From Muribaculaceae bacterium Zag1 (GTDB taxonomy: Bacteria > Bacteroidota > Bacteroidia > Bacteroidales > Muribaculaceae), in NCBI GenBank assembly GCA_002633115.1, contig NWBJ01000067.1, positions 1-50,431 on the forward strand: DNA of 50,431 nt. The letters run 5' to 3'. The notes under the pieces were generated by a model. That model searched no databases, was not told the origin of the DNA, and saw nothing but the letters and a program-made list of their open reading frames with translations. The translations under genes and the position numbers were made by a program. Positions 1 to 8,777 of this stretch are shown here, in pieces; within the stretch, counting starts at the first letter, position 1, and the number at the start of each line of letters is the position of its first letter.

Positions 1-107
1 TCACAAAATTTTGGACACCCTATCAAATAGGCTTTGTTCTTCTCCGAGCCGAACATTCTCTTGAAACCGAAGTCGGTGAATGGGTTGATGTATCTTTCAG
101 TGCACAT
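1..107 (-). CDS. Rpn-family nuclease/transposase, N-terminal fragment at window edge
   Basis: Reading the minus strand from an ATG at 105-107 gives a frame that stays open to the window edge. Residues 7-20 read INPFTDFGFKRMFG, which is the characteristic opening of Bacteroidales Rpn proteins (PD-(D/E)XK recombination-promoting nuclease / putative transposase). After about residue 28 (..AYLI) the expected continuation (a FLNALL-like stretch) is replaced by GCPKFC. Either this copy diverges or something is inserted; the last bases on the minus strand (GGGTGTCCAAAATTTTG) could be an insertion-sequence end, but that is only an impression. Family call is from the N-terminus alone. Confidence 0.5.
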   Translation of the reverse strand, partial: MCTERYINPFTDFGFKRMFGSEKNKAYLIGCPKFC

Positions 108-280
108 GGTCAATGGGTTTTAGTCTATGGTTTTAAAGGTTACTTTGCAAAGATGCGACTAAAAATTCAAATGTCAAAGTGACGAGAATAAAAATCTGAG
201 GACCGAGAGAATAAGTTAAAGCTTATAGGGTGTAAGTTTAACATCAATTTTACTCTCCACTTCTGGAATACCGTCAGCTC

Positions 281-1114
281 TTATTCGATTTGGTTGGCGG
301 ATTGGTCGCGGGCGATCTGGAGGCGGCGGTCGAGTTTTTCGCGGAGGAGCTGGGCTGAACGCTGACGGAGTTTCAGGTCAGCGTATTTCCAGGCAATGCC
401 GAAAGAGGCGGCTTGCTTGGGATTGAGTTTTACCTTTTGGTTGCCCTTGGTGCCGTAGAGGGTGGCGCCATTGATCTGCGATGCGTTGTCCCAAGCCCAT
501 GCGCCAAGTTCGTTTACCTCCTCCGGGATGAATACGGCGATTTCGCTCCCTTCAACCACCTCCACGCGAGCCGAACCGGCAGGAATCTCATTTGAGACAC
601 ACTCCTGCTGAGGAGTATTGAGAGCCACCTGATTGAGGCCGATGGTTTTGTCCTTCGACTGAGCGGCAACATAATAGGTGAGGTTGGCATCATTGATGCG
701 CGGTTCTACACCAGTGGCATTGATAAACGACGGATTGTAGGCATCAGCCACCACATAGTATCCCTCAAGGCTGTTGCCGTCGATATGCTTCATCTTGGGT
801 TCTATTTCTGCGAGCTGCAGAGTAATCTCAGCCAGCAGACTGTCGGCATGCGCCATCTGCTGCATGGTAGCCTGCTCGATAGCCTTGGGACGCAAGGCAG
901 TGACCCGCTTGCGCTCATCGATCTGCGTAGGATACTTCTTATCCACAGTGTCCATGAGGGCGAGAGCCTCCTCATACTGTCCCTGAGCCAATTGCTGCTC
1001 GATGGTCTCGACTAAGGCCGAAGCGGCCTCCTTCTCCTCGTTCTTCTTTGAGCAACCCATTGCCATCGAGGCCACTGCCACGAGGAGGATTGCCTTACTT
1101 GCTGCGTTGCACAT
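281..1114 (-). CDS. Lipoprotein of unknown function
   Basis: 277 residues. The N-terminus has a short hydrophobic stretch followed by the lipobox SMAMGC, so the mature protein should begin at Cys21 and be lipid-anchored. Residues about 30-110 are rich in A, E, Q and L and look helical or coiled-coil (TPR-like spacing is possible: QLAQGQYEEALALMDTV). The C-terminal half is beta-rich and ends in a basic amphipathic helix. I do not recognise the family. The start codon lies inside the 3' end of the rel gene (20-base overlap), so it is probably the second gene of a rel operon and translationally coupled. A link to stringent response is suggested only by this position. Confidence 0.75.
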   Translation of the reverse strand: MCNAASKAILLVAVASMAMGCSKKNEEKEAASALVETIEQQLAQGQYEEALALMDTVDKKYPTQIDERKRVTALRPKAIEQATMQQMAHADSLLAEITLQLAEIEPKMKHIDGNSLEGYYVVADAYNPSFINATGVEPRINDANLTYYVAAQSKDKTIGLNQVALNTPQQECVSNEIPAGSARVEVVEGSEIAVFIPEEVNELGAWAWDNASQINGATLYGTKGNQKVKLNPKQAASFGIAWKYADLKLRQRSAQLLREKLDRRLQIARDQSANQIE

Positions 1115-3305
1115 CTTTTACGCCTTTTACTGTTTTTAGTTTTTTGATTAGATTATCCAATGACTTGGTGTCGTTGACCCCCACGATCAGATAGCCCTGG
1201 AACAGGCCATCGTTGGAGTCAATCGAGATATTGCGCAGTGACACATCTTTCTCCTTATTAATAATAGATGTGATGTTGGTGACGATGCCGATGTCGTCGC
1301 GCCCTACGATGCGTAGAGTGGCTGCGAACTGTCCTCCGAGTTTTCCCGACCACTGCGTGCGGATTATGCGGTAAGGATACTTCTCCTTGATGTTTTGCGC
1401 ATTGGGGCAATCAATTCGGTGAATCTTCACCACGCCCTCCTGCGATACGAATCCGAACACCTGGTCGCCGTAGATAGGATTGCAGCAGCGGGCAAACTTG
1501 AAATTCAACCCTTTGACATTGTTGTCGATGATCAAGATGTCGTGGCCAGAGGCCAACTCCTGATCCTCGGCTGTCTGCTGCAGCACATACTCTCCGGCCG
1601 ACACCTTGGCGCTCTCTTCCCGAGCCTTGCGCTCCATGTCGAGATATGCCTCGATAACAGTGTTGACATCGAGCGTCTCATCGGCCAGAGCAGTGTAGAA
1701 GTCAGTAGCGGTGCGATACCCGAGCTTCTTGACCACACGGGCCACATCGCCGTCGGGGATCTCAATCTTGCGGTTCTTGCAGCGACGCTGCAACAACTCC
1801 TTGCCTATCTCAGCCGATGCGGCCGCTTGCTCCTTGACAGCCACGCGTATCTTGTTGCGTGCCTTTGAGGTCACGGTATAGTTGAGCCAGTCGGCTTTAG
1901 GCTTCTGAGTAGGAGAAGTGAGAATCTCGACCGTATCGCCGGTACGCAGCTTGTAGCTGATCTTCTGGTTGCGCCCATTGACTTTGCCGCCGGTGCACTT
2001 GCATCCGAGGCCGGTGTGGATGTTGAAGGCGAAGTCGAGCACCGAGGCACCCATCGGCAGCTTGTAGAGGTCGCCGCGAGGAGTGAAGACAAACACCTCC
2101 TTGTCGTAGACATCCATCTTGAAATTCTTCATCAGCTCCATCGGGCCGGTCTCGGCAGTCTCGAGGATGTCGCGCACATTATTCATCCACTTATCCAGGT
2201 CGTTCTCGCTCTTGATGCCCTTGTACTTCCAGTGGGCAGCGAGGCCCTTCTCGGCAATCTCATCCATGCGGCGAGTGCGTATCTGCACCTCCACCCACTT
2301 CTCGGCCGGCCCATAGACAGTGATATGCAGCGACTCATAGCCGTTGCTCTTGGGTATGCTTATCCAGTCCTTCATGCGTGCCGGATTGGGCCGATACATG
2401 TCGGTGATAATCGAATAGACATACCAGCACATCGCCTTTTCCTTCTCCGGAGGCACATTCAGGATGATGCGAATGGCAAACAGGTCGTAGATGTCGTCGA
2501 CATCGTTTTTCTGCTTGCGCATCTTGTTCCAAATCGAATAGATCGACTTGGTGCGCCCTTTCAGCTCAAAGTCCAGCCCCTCCTCTTCAAGTCGCTTGCG
2601 GATGGGCTCGATAAAGGCGGCGATGTAAGCCTCGCGCTCAGCCTTCTTCTGGTTGAGCTTGTGGGCAATCTCGGTATACATCGCGCGGTCGGTGTACTTG
2701 AGCGACATATCCTCAAGTTCCGACTTCATGGCATAGAGGCCCAAGCGGTGGGCCAACGGGGCATAGAGGTAGTTGGCCTCATAAGCCACATCGTGCACGA
2801 ATTTGTCGTTGGGGTGATGGTTGATGGCTCGCATCAGTGCCAGACGGTCAACGATCATGATGATGATCACCCTGATGTCTTTGGCGAAGGCGAGAAGCAG
2901 TTTGCGGAAATTCTCGCTCTCGACTGCCGCTTGCTTGGAGTAGAGCTCAGCCACCTTTTGCAAGCCGCGCAGCAGCTTGGCCACATCGGCTCCCCATTGG
3001 GTCTCAAGATCTTGGGTTGAGATAAAATCGTCCTTGGCCAGGCTGTATAGCAGTATGGCGAGTGCCATGTTGCGATCGGGACTGACTTTTTCGCATAGCA
3101 GACAGGCAGTCTGCAGGTTGTGATGGAGCGGATTGATGCCGTAGCGGTCGCGTTGGCATAAGCCATCGGCCACTGCCTGAGCCATCAGGGTTTTCACTTT
3201 CCGAAAGTCGTCTGGGGCGCTGTCGCTGCGCAGATAGCCCCATAGTTGGCGGCTAAGTTTGATGATGTCTGCGCGTTCGGTGTCGTTGAAATATCCGTGT
3301 TCCAT
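1095..3305 (-). CDS. rel: RelA/SpoT-family (p)ppGpp synthetase with degenerate hydrolase domain
   Basis: 736 residues with the full long-Rel layout. An HD-like region spans about 50-200, a synthetase domain about 250-365 (GRTKSIYSIWNKM, RMKD at 310-313, YESLH, EVQIRT), TGS starts near 402 (FVFTPRGDLYKLP), then a Cys-Cys region (FARCCNPIYGDQVFGF) and a C-terminal ACT domain. The HD doublet of the hydrolase (normally LLHD) reads LLYS at 85-88, and the usual RLHNMRT motif reads RLALMRA. This pattern resembles synthetase-only RelA, although the synthetase keeps the RxKD form typical of bifunctional Rel. I infer ppGpp synthesis without hydrolysis, so a second Rel/SpoT should exist elsewhere in the genome. 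Transcribed divergently from the LolE-like gene. Confidence 0.93.
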   Translation of the reverse strand: MEHGYFNDTERADIIKLSRQLWGYLRSDSAPDDFRKVKTLMAQAVADGLCQRDRYGINPLHHNLQTACLLCEKVSPDRNMALAILLYSLAKDDFISTQDLETQWGADVAKLLRGLQKVAELYSKQAAVESENFRKLLLAFAKDIRVIIIMIVDRLALMRAINHHPNDKFVHDVAYEANYLYAPLAHRLGLYAMKSELEDMSLKYTDRAMYTEIAHKLNQKKAEREAYIAAFIEPIRKRLEEEGLDFELKGRTKSIYSIWNKMRKQKNDVDDIYDLFAIRIILNVPPEKEKAMCWYVYSIITDMYRPNPARMKDWISIPKSNGYESLHITVYGPAEKWVEVQIRTRRMDEIAEKGLAAHWKYKGIKSENDLDKWMNNVRDILETAETGPMELMKNFKMDVYDKEVFVFTPRGDLYKLPMGASVLDFAFNIHTGLGCKCTGGKVNGRNQKISYKLRTGDTVEILTSPTQKPKADWLNYTVTSKARNKIRVAVKEQAAASAEIGKELLQRRCKNRKIEIPDGDVARVVKKLGYRTATDFYTALADETLDVNTVIEAYLDMERKAREESAKVSAGEYVLQQTAEDQELASGHDILIIDNNVKGLNFKFARCCNPIYGDQVFGFVSQEGVVKIHRIDCPNAQNIKEKYPYRIIRTQWSGKLGGQFAATLRIVGRDDIGIVTNITSIINKEKDVSLRNISIDSNDGLFQGYLIVGVNDTKSLDNLIKKLKTVKGVKDVQRSK

Positions 3306-3361
3306 CTTTGTCTGAAGCTTTGCGATGCTTTGAACTAAAGAAATTATAACAAAAAATCAAA

Positions 3362-3369
3362 CAAAGTTA
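3362..3369 (-). promoter_or_regulatory. -7 box for rel
   Basis: The minus strand reads TAACTTTG, a perfect Bacteroidetes TAnnTTTG -7 element, 57 bases from the rel start. No convincing -33 TTTG at the usual 19-21 base spacing. Confidence 0.65.
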
Positions 3370-3392
3370 CCGCTTTTTTTTGATATTTGCAG

Positions 3393-3400
3393 TAACTTTG
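3393..3400 (+). promoter_or_regulatory. -7 box for the LolE-like gene
   Basis: TAACTTTG, 34 bases before the ATG at 3435. It lies only 23 bases from the opposing rel -7 box, so two polymerases could not occupy both promoters at once. A -33 element is not obvious. Confidence 0.65.
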
Positions 3401-3434
3401 CTGAAAATTTTCCCTTTCAGCAATATAACCAAAG

Positions 3435-4688
3435 ATGAATTTCATACTCTGGGCCTCGCGCAGGCTAAAGCTCAACCCAAATTCCAATGGCGCTAACGCC
3501 ACCGGAGCGGTCATCGCTGTGGCAGGCGTAGCCCTCGCCTTGGCGATTATGGAGTGCACCTTGGCCGTGGTGAGCGGATTCAAGAACCAGATCACCGCCC
3601 GCATCATGGGTTTTGACGGCCAGGTGAGCGTGCTGCCCGCCTACGATTACCAGTCGGCCACCACAGCCGCATCCATATCCCTCTCTCCTGCCCTGCTCAG
3701 CGCCATTGAGACAGTAAGCCCGGGAGCCGAACCCGAACTAAGGCTGCAACAGCCCGGCATACTCAAGACCGATACCGATTTCTCCGGAGCTTATTTCTTG
3801 AGCTACGACTCGGCCCATTCTTACGACTTTGAGCGACGCGCCATCGTCGAGGGAATGCTTCCAGATTTTTTCAACCCAGAGTCGGCCAACAAGATTGCCA
3901 TATCCAAGGCATCGGCCACGAGCCTTGGACTGAGCCTTGGTGACAAGCCTTATGCCTATTTCTTTGTGGATGGGGCCGTCAAGGCTCGGCGCTTCGAGAT
4001 AGCCGGAATCTATGAGACCGGTTTTTCTGATTACGACAAGACGATAATCTTCGCGCCATTGGCCACCATGCAAGGCGTGTCGGGCCTCGACAGTATCTCA
4101 GCCACGCAGATAGTGTTTGACGCATCGACCGTCGACGACATCGAGAGCGAAGCCGCCGACCTGCAGAACCTGCTCATCTCACAATACCACCTTGGCCACA
4201 TCGAGCACCTCTACCCGGTTGACAATGTAAAGCACACTGGGGCCGTGTTCTTCAACTGGCTCGACCTGCTCGACACCAATGTGGTGGTAATCTTCATCTT
4301 GATGGCATGCGTGGCTGGGTTTACGCTGATATCGAGCATGTTCATCCTGATCCTGGACCGCATCTCCACGATCGGACTGCTGCGAGCCATGGGAGCCACC
4401 AAGCGGCAGGTGAGACTGCTCTTCGCCTCATTGGCCATGAAGGTGGTGGGAGCCGGCATCATCATCGGCAACATCATAGGCCTGGGCATACTTTATTGGC
4501 AACAAACCACCCAGACCCTTAAACTCAATCCCGACATGTACTACCTGCCAGCCGTACCGGTAGAAATCAACTGGGGATGGGTAGTGATCCTCAACGTGTG
4601 CGTAGCCGCTGTGGCAGCCGCCGTGCTGCTGTTGCCAGCCGGAATGGCCGCCCGGGTAAGCCCGGCCTCGTCGATGCGTTTTGAATAA
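3435..4688 (+). CDS. FtsX-like ABC permease, LolC/LolE type
   Basis: 417 residues. One N-terminal transmembrane helix (GAVIAVAGVALALAIMEC, about 24-45) is followed by a large extracytoplasmic MacB-PCD-like region. Three C-terminal helices (about 275-305, 330-360 and 378-405) carry the FtsX fold (ILDRISTIGLLRAMGATKRQVR between the first two). This is the architecture of the LolC/E lipoprotein-releasing permease and of MacB-like exporters. The matching ATPase is not adjacent, which is common for LolC/E in Bacteroidetes. A role in moving lipoproteins from the inner membrane is the best family-level guess; peptide or metabolite export cannot be excluded. Confidence 0.8.
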   Translation: MNFILWASRRLKLNPNSNGANATGAVIAVAGVALALAIMECTLAVVSGFKNQITARIMGFDGQVSVLPAYDYQSATTAASISLSPALLSAIETVSPGAEPELRLQQPGILKTDTDFSGAYFLSYDSAHSYDFERRAIVEGMLPDFFNPESANKIAISKASATSLGLSLGDKPYAYFFVDGAVKARRFEIAGIYETGFSDYDKTIIFAPLATMQGVSGLDSISATQIVFDASTVDDIESEAADLQNLLISQYHLGHIEHLYPVDNVKHTGAVFFNWLDLLDTNVVVIFILMACVAGFTLISSMFILILDRISTIGLLRAMGATKRQVRLLFASLAMKVVGAGIIIGNIIGLGILYWQQTTQTLKLNPDMYYLPAVPVEINWGWVVILNVCVAAVAAAVLLLPAGMAARVSPASSMRFE

Positions 4689-4802
4689 AACTATAAGGGC
4701 TTGGAAAACGTTAAGAATATAAAAGCGCCGCATTTGTTACAAATAAATGCAAAAATCCCATAAGGCAACCAAATGCCTTCACCGCGTTTCAATATTTTTA
4801 CT

Positions 4803-4810
4803 TAACTTTG
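4803..4810 (+). promoter_or_regulatory. -7 box for rsfS-ftsH
   Basis: TAACTTTG, 30 bases before the rsfS ATG, matching the Bacteroidetes -7 consensus. It probably drives rsfS and ftsH together. Confidence 0.65.
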
Positions 4811-4840
4811 CAAGTTCAAATTAACACCTGACAGCTTAGA

Positions 4841-5200
4841 ATGACTCAAACCACTCAACTGCCCAATCTCATAATCGACGCTATACAAGACCGCAAGGGC
4901 AAGAACATAACCCTGGTCGACATGTCGCAAATTGAATCAGCCCCAACCCAGCTCTTCATCATCGCCGAGGGCAATTCAACTCAGCAAGTTGCCGCCATTG
5001 CCGACAACATCAGAGAGAAAGTGCAAGAGAAAAGCGGCGTTAAGCCCTACAATTATGACGGATACTCAAACAGCGAATGGATCATCATCGACTATGGCTG
5101 GGCTATGGTGCATGTGTTCCTCCCCACCGAACGTCAGCGCTACAACCTCGAGGAGCTGTGGAGCGACGCCGCCATAGAAGACGTGCCCAACCTCGACTGA
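4841..5200 (+). CDS. rsfS: Ribosomal silencing factor RsfS
   Basis: 119 residues, the normal size for RsfS (formerly Iojap/YbeB). Recognisable stretches are DIQDRKGKNITLVDMSQIES-like strand-helix, the QVAAIADNIREKVQEK helix, and the C-terminal WIIIDYGWAMVHVFLPTERQRYNLEELW signature. RsfS binds ribosomal protein uL14 and blocks subunit joining under starvation. It lies 35 bases upstream of ftsH on the same strand, so the two are probably co-transcribed. Confidence 0.93.
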   Translation: MTQTTQLPNLIIDAIQDRKGKNITLVDMSQIESAPTQLFIIAEGNSTQQVAAIADNIREKVQEKSGVKPYNYDGYSNSEWIIIDYGWAMVHVFLPTERQRYNLEELWSDAAIEDVPNLD

Positions 5201-5235
5201 CATTTCCCGCCAACACCTACACATAACATTTCCCC

Positions 5236-7314
5236 ATGCCTATACCTCTAAATCCAAATAATAAGAAAAAGCCCTTCGGCTCCAGTCTTTTCTGGATGTA
5301 CGCCATTATCCTGCTTGTGCTCGTGGGTCTTTTCTATCTCGACGACAATTCCATCACCAAGGATGTCAGTTACTCGGAATTTGAGAGTTACATCGTCAAT
5401 GATCACGGAATCGAGAAAATCATCGTCTACACCGACAAGCGCCAAGCCGAGGGTTTCCTCACCGACTCGCTGGCCCAAGCCCTATTCCCCGGCCAATTCC
5501 AACCCGGCAAGGGCATGGAGGCCAAGGTGATCGCCGATGTGCCATCGGCTGACAAGATTGACGACAAGATCGAATACTGGCGGGCCACCGGAGCTTTCCC
5601 GCCCAACGGCGAAGTGAAATATGAGCGCAGTGGCGGCTTGACTACCCTGCTATGGTCATTCGGCCCGATACTGCTGCTGATATTCTTCTGGTTCTACATG
5701 ATGAAGCGCATGTCGGGCACCGGAGGCAGCGGCGGAGGAGTATTCAGCGTCGGCAAATCAAAGGCACAAGTATTCGACAAGGACAGCCAGAACAAGGTGA
5801 CATTCAAGGATGTGGCCGGACTGACCGAGGCCAAGACTGAAATCGAAGAAATAGTAGAATTCCTCAAGAACCCCAAGCGATACACCGACCTGGGTGGCAA
5901 GATACCCAAGGGCGCTCTGCTGGTAGGCCCTCCCGGCACTGGCAAGACCCTGCTCGCCAAGGCTGTGGCCGGCGAGGCCAACGTGCCTTTCTTCTCTATG
6001 TCGGGTTCCGACTTTGTGGAGATGTTTGTAGGCGTGGGCGCATCGCGTGTGCGCGACCTGTTCCGCCAGGCCAAAGAGAAAGCCCCCTGTATCGTATTTA
6101 TCGATGAGATCGACGCTGTGGGCCGCGCTCGCGGCAAGAACCCCAACATGGGAGCCAACGACGAACGCGAGAACACCCTCAACCAGCTGCTCACCGAGAT
6201 GGACGGCTTTGGCAGCAATAGCGGCGTAATCATTCTCGCCGCCACCAACCGCGCCGACATCCTCGACAAGGCTCTGATGCGCGCTGGCCGCTTTGACCGC
6301 CAGATCTATGTAGAGCTCCCCGATGTCAACGACCGCGTGGCTATATTCAAGGTGCACCTGCGCAATATCAAGATCAACCAAAACCTCGATATCGAACTCC
6401 TGGCTCGCCAGACAGCTGGATTCTCGGGCGCCGACATCGCCAACGTGTGCAACGAGGCAGCTCTTATCGCTGCTCGACACAACAAGACGAGCGTAGACCT
6501 TGACGATTTCAACGCCGCTGTCGACCGCATCATCGGCGGCTTGGAAAAGAAGAACAAACTCACCACCAACGAGGAGAAACAGAGCGTGGCTATCCACGAG
6601 GCAGGACACGCCACCGTGTCGTGGCACCTGCAATACGGCGACCCGCTGGTCAAGGTCACTATCGTGCCTCGTGGCAAAGCCCTCGGCGCTGCCTGGTATC
6701 TGCCCGAGGAACGCCAGAGAGTGCCCGCTCAGGCCCTGCTTGACCAGATATGCTCGCTGATGGCCGGACGCGCGTCTGAGGATGTGATCCTCGGCAGCGT
6801 GGCCACCGGAGCCCTCAACGACCTGGAGCGCGCTACCAAGATTGCTTACGCCTTGGTAGTGTACTATGGCATGAGCGAAAAGCTGCCCAACATCAGCTAC
6901 TACGACTCATCGGGCCAAGGATATGGATTCACCAAACCCTACAGCGAGGAACGCGCCAAGATCATCGACGAAGAGGTATCGCGCATCCTGACAGAGCAGT
7001 ACAAGCGCGCCAAGGATATCCTGAACCAGTATTATGACGGACTGGTAGAACTATCCGACGAGCTGTACAATCGCGAGGTGATATTCACCGCCGATGTCGA
7101 GAAAATCTTTGGCAAGCGCCAGTGGGTATCGCGCACCGACGAGATCATGGCCGAGCAGAAAGAAAAGGACAAGGCGCTGCCCCCAGCCGACGCAACCGCT
7201 GATGCCAAGGCCAAACCCGACGAGCCACAGGCTCCAGAGCCTGACGCTCCCAAATACCCGGACCCAGACGCTCCAGCACCCTCAACCCCGACGCCTCCGC
7301 CCTACAAGGCATAG
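5236..7314 (+). CDS. ftsH: ATP-dependent zinc metalloprotease FtsH
   Basis: 692 residues. Two transmembrane segments (about 17-35 and 137-157) bracket a periplasmic domain. The AAA module has Walker A GPPGTGKT starting at residue 231, Walker [13 protein letters not shown], and the second region of homology [20 protein letters not shown]. The peptidase zinc motif HEAGH starts at residue 454. The C-terminus after about 645 is a proline/aspartate-rich, probably disordered tail. FtsH degrades misfolded membrane proteins and some short-lived cytoplasmic regulators. It is the last gene of the rsfS-ftsH unit and is followed by an intrinsic terminator. Confidence 0.97.
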   Translation: MPIPLNPNNKKKPFGSSLFWMYAIILLVLVGLFYLDDNSITKDVSYSEFESYIVNDHGIEKIIVYTDKRQAEGFLTDSLAQALFPGQFQPGKGMEAKVIADVPSADKIDDKIEYWRATGAFPPNGEVKYERSGGLTTLLWSFGPILLLIFFWFYMMKRMSGTGGSGGGVFSVGKSKAQVFDKDSQNKVTFKDVAGLTEAKTEIEEIVEFLKNPKRYTDLGGKIPKGALLVGPPGTGKTLLAKAVAGEANVPFFSMSGSDFVEMFVGVGASRVRDLFRQAKEKAPCIVFIDEIDAVGRARGKNPNMGANDERENTLNQLLTEMDGFGSNSGVIILAATNRADILDKALMRAGRFDRQIYVELPDVNDRVAIFKVHLRNIKINQNLDIELLARQTAGFSGADIANVCNEAALIAARHNKTSVDLDDFNAAVDRIIGGLEKKNKLTTNEEKQSVAIHEAGHATVSWHLQYGDPLVKVTIVPRGKALGAAWYLPEERQRVPAQALLDQICSLMAGRASEDVILGSVATGALNDLERATKIAYALVVYYGMSEKLPNISYYDSSGQGYGFTKPYSEERAKIIDEEVSRILTEQYKRAKDILNQYYDGLVELSDELYNREVIFTADVEKIFGKRQWVSRTDEIMAEQKEKDKALPPADATADAKAKPDEPQAPEPDAPKYPDPDAPAPSTPTPPPYKA

Positions 7315-7346
7315 ACCATATTTGGCAAATTAGACATTATAGGCGC

Positions 7347-7370
7347 CTTAGGATTCCTAGGATTCCTAAG
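7347..7370. repeat. AGGATTCCT nonamer palindrome
   Basis: Two copies of TAGGATTCC between CTTAGG and CTAAG make a near-palindrome downstream of ftsH, itself flanked by ATAGGC / GCCTAT. A related four-unit array lies at 33217-33252. Confidence 0.6.
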
Positions 7371-7449
7371 CCGCCTATCGTTTTAGGCCATTAGATATCT
7401 TTATGACCGCATGTCCTTATGGTTTTATTTCCTTATGGTTTTAGGGTTT

Positions 7450-7476
7450 AAATTGGCGTTTTTACGCCAATTTTTT
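7450..7476 (+). terminator. Intrinsic terminator after ftsH
   Basis: A 10-base perfect stem (AAATTGGCGT at 7450-7459, ACGCCAATTT at 7464-7473) closes on a TTTT loop and runs into a T tract. Confidence 0.85.
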
Positions 7477-7551
7477 CTACTTTAATCCAAGAATGATGAA
7501 ATAATGTCTATTTTTGGTGAAAAAATGTTCTTCACAATTGCAAATTATTCG

Positions 7552-7559
7552 TAACTTTG
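7552..7559 (+). promoter_or_regulatory. -7 box for galE
   Basis: TAACTTTG, 33 bases before the preferred ATG at 7593. It also shows that an upstream in-frame start at 7557 would fall inside the promoter and is not the real one. Confidence 0.65.
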
Positions 7560-7592
7560 CGATACTCAACCATACCGAAAAACTTTTCAAAC

Positions 7593-8627
7593 ATGAAACA
7601 AACCATTCTCGTCACAGGAGGCACCGGTTTTATCGGATCGCACACCACTGTAGAGCTCATCAACGCCGGCTACGACGTGGTGATAGTTGACAACCTCTCC
7701 AATTCGCAGGAAAATGTCATCGACGGCATTGAAGAAATCACCGGAGTGCGTCCTGCATTCGTCAAGGCTGACTGCTGCGACAAAGAGGCAATGGACAAAG
7801 TGATGTCTGACTATCCAATCTCAGGCATCATCCATTTCGCCGCAAGCAAGGCTGTGGGCGAAAGCGTTGAAAAACCCCTCCTCTACTATCGCAACAACAT
7901 CCTCTCGCTGGTGAATCTGCTTGAGCTCATGCCTAAGCATGATGTGAAAGGCATCATCTTCTCGTCGAGCTGCACCGTCTACGGACAACCCGACCCAGAG
8001 AACCTGCCCGTGACTGAGGAGGCCCCCATCAAGCCTGCTGAGAGCCCCTATGGCAACACCAAGCAAATCAACGAGGAAATCATCCGCGACGACATCGCCA
8101 GCGGCGCTCCCATCAAGGCTATCCTCCTGCGCTACTTCAACCCCATCGGTTCGCACCCGTCAGCTATCATCGGTGAACTCCCGACCGGTGTGCCTATGAA
8201 TCTGATCCCCTTTGTGACCCAGACTGCCATCGGCATCCGCGAACAGCTCAAGGTGTTCGGCAACGACTATGACACCCCCGATGGAACTTGCATCCGCGAC
8301 TATATCTATGTCGTTGACCTCGCCAAGGCTCACGTCAAGGCTATGCAGCGCGTGCTCGACACCGACAGCCCGCAGCTCGAGGTGTTCAACATCGGCACCG
8401 GCAATGGGTGCTCGACCAAGCAGATCATCGACGCCTTTGAGAAGGCAACTGGCGTGAAACTCAACTGGGCTTACGCTCCCCGCCGTGCTGGCGATATCGA
8501 GAAGGTTTGGGCCAATCCCGAGAAGGCCAACAAGGTGCTGGGCTGGAAAGCCGACACATCGCTCGAGGACACCCTCAAGTCAGCCTGGAACTGGCAGCTC
8601 AAGTTGCGCGAACGCGGCATCCAATAA
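7593..8627 (+). CDS. galE: UDP-glucose 4-epimerase
   Basis: 344 residues from the ATG at 7593, where the protein begins MKQTILVTGGTGFIGSH. The Rossmann motif GGTGFIGSH and the catalytic YGNTK (YxxxK) with an upstream SSSCTVYG serine are present, as is the C-terminal substrate-binding portion typical of the GalE branch of short-chain epimerases. The enzyme interconverts UDP-glucose and UDP-galactose using bound NAD, supplying galactose for surface glycans or feeding the Leloir pathway. The next gene is a sugar nucleotidyltransferase, which fits nucleotide-sugar metabolism. Confidence 0.95.
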   Translation: MKQTILVTGGTGFIGSHTTVELINAGYDVVIVDNLSNSQENVIDGIEEITGVRPAFVKADCCDKEAMDKVMSDYPISGIIHFAASKAVGESVEKPLLYYRNNILSLVNLLELMPKHDVKGIIFSSSCTVYGQPDPENLPVTEEAPIKPAESPYGNTKQINEEIIRDDIASGAPIKAILLRYFNPIGSHPSAIIGELPTGVPMNLIPFVTQTAIGIREQLKVFGNDYDTPDGTCIRDYIYVVDLAKAHVKAMQRVLDTDSPQLEVFNIGTGNGCSTKQIIDAFEKATGVKLNWAYAPRRAGDIEKVWANPEKANKVLGWKADTSLEDTLKSAWNWQLKLRERGIQ

Positions 8628-8632
8628 GGAAT

Positions 8633-8723
8633 GAAAAATGAAGAATGAAGAATGAAGAATGCATAATGAAGAATGCATAATGAAAAATGAAAAATTCACG
8701 ATGCACAATTCATAATGCACAAA
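8633..8723. repeat. Heptanucleotide tandem array after galE (13 units)
   Basis: Thirteen 7-base units in uninterrupted register starting 6 bases after the galE stop. Units are GAAAAAT, GAAGAAT, GCATAAT, TCACGAT, GCACAAT, TCATAAT and a final GCACAAA. All but the last end in AT. Confidence 0.9.
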
Positions 8724-8777
8724 TTAAGTAACATCCTCAAATAGCTTATCACTTATAACTTATACCTTATCCCTAAC

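Noticed and set aside
2016-3020. 334-codon open frame opposite rel
   Set aside because: Antisense frame in a GC-rich conserved gene; no family resemblance, and rel has clear motifs throughout.
5758-6633. 291-codon open frame opposite ftsH
   Set aside because: Shadow of the strongly conserved AAA domain; no start signals or recognisable content.
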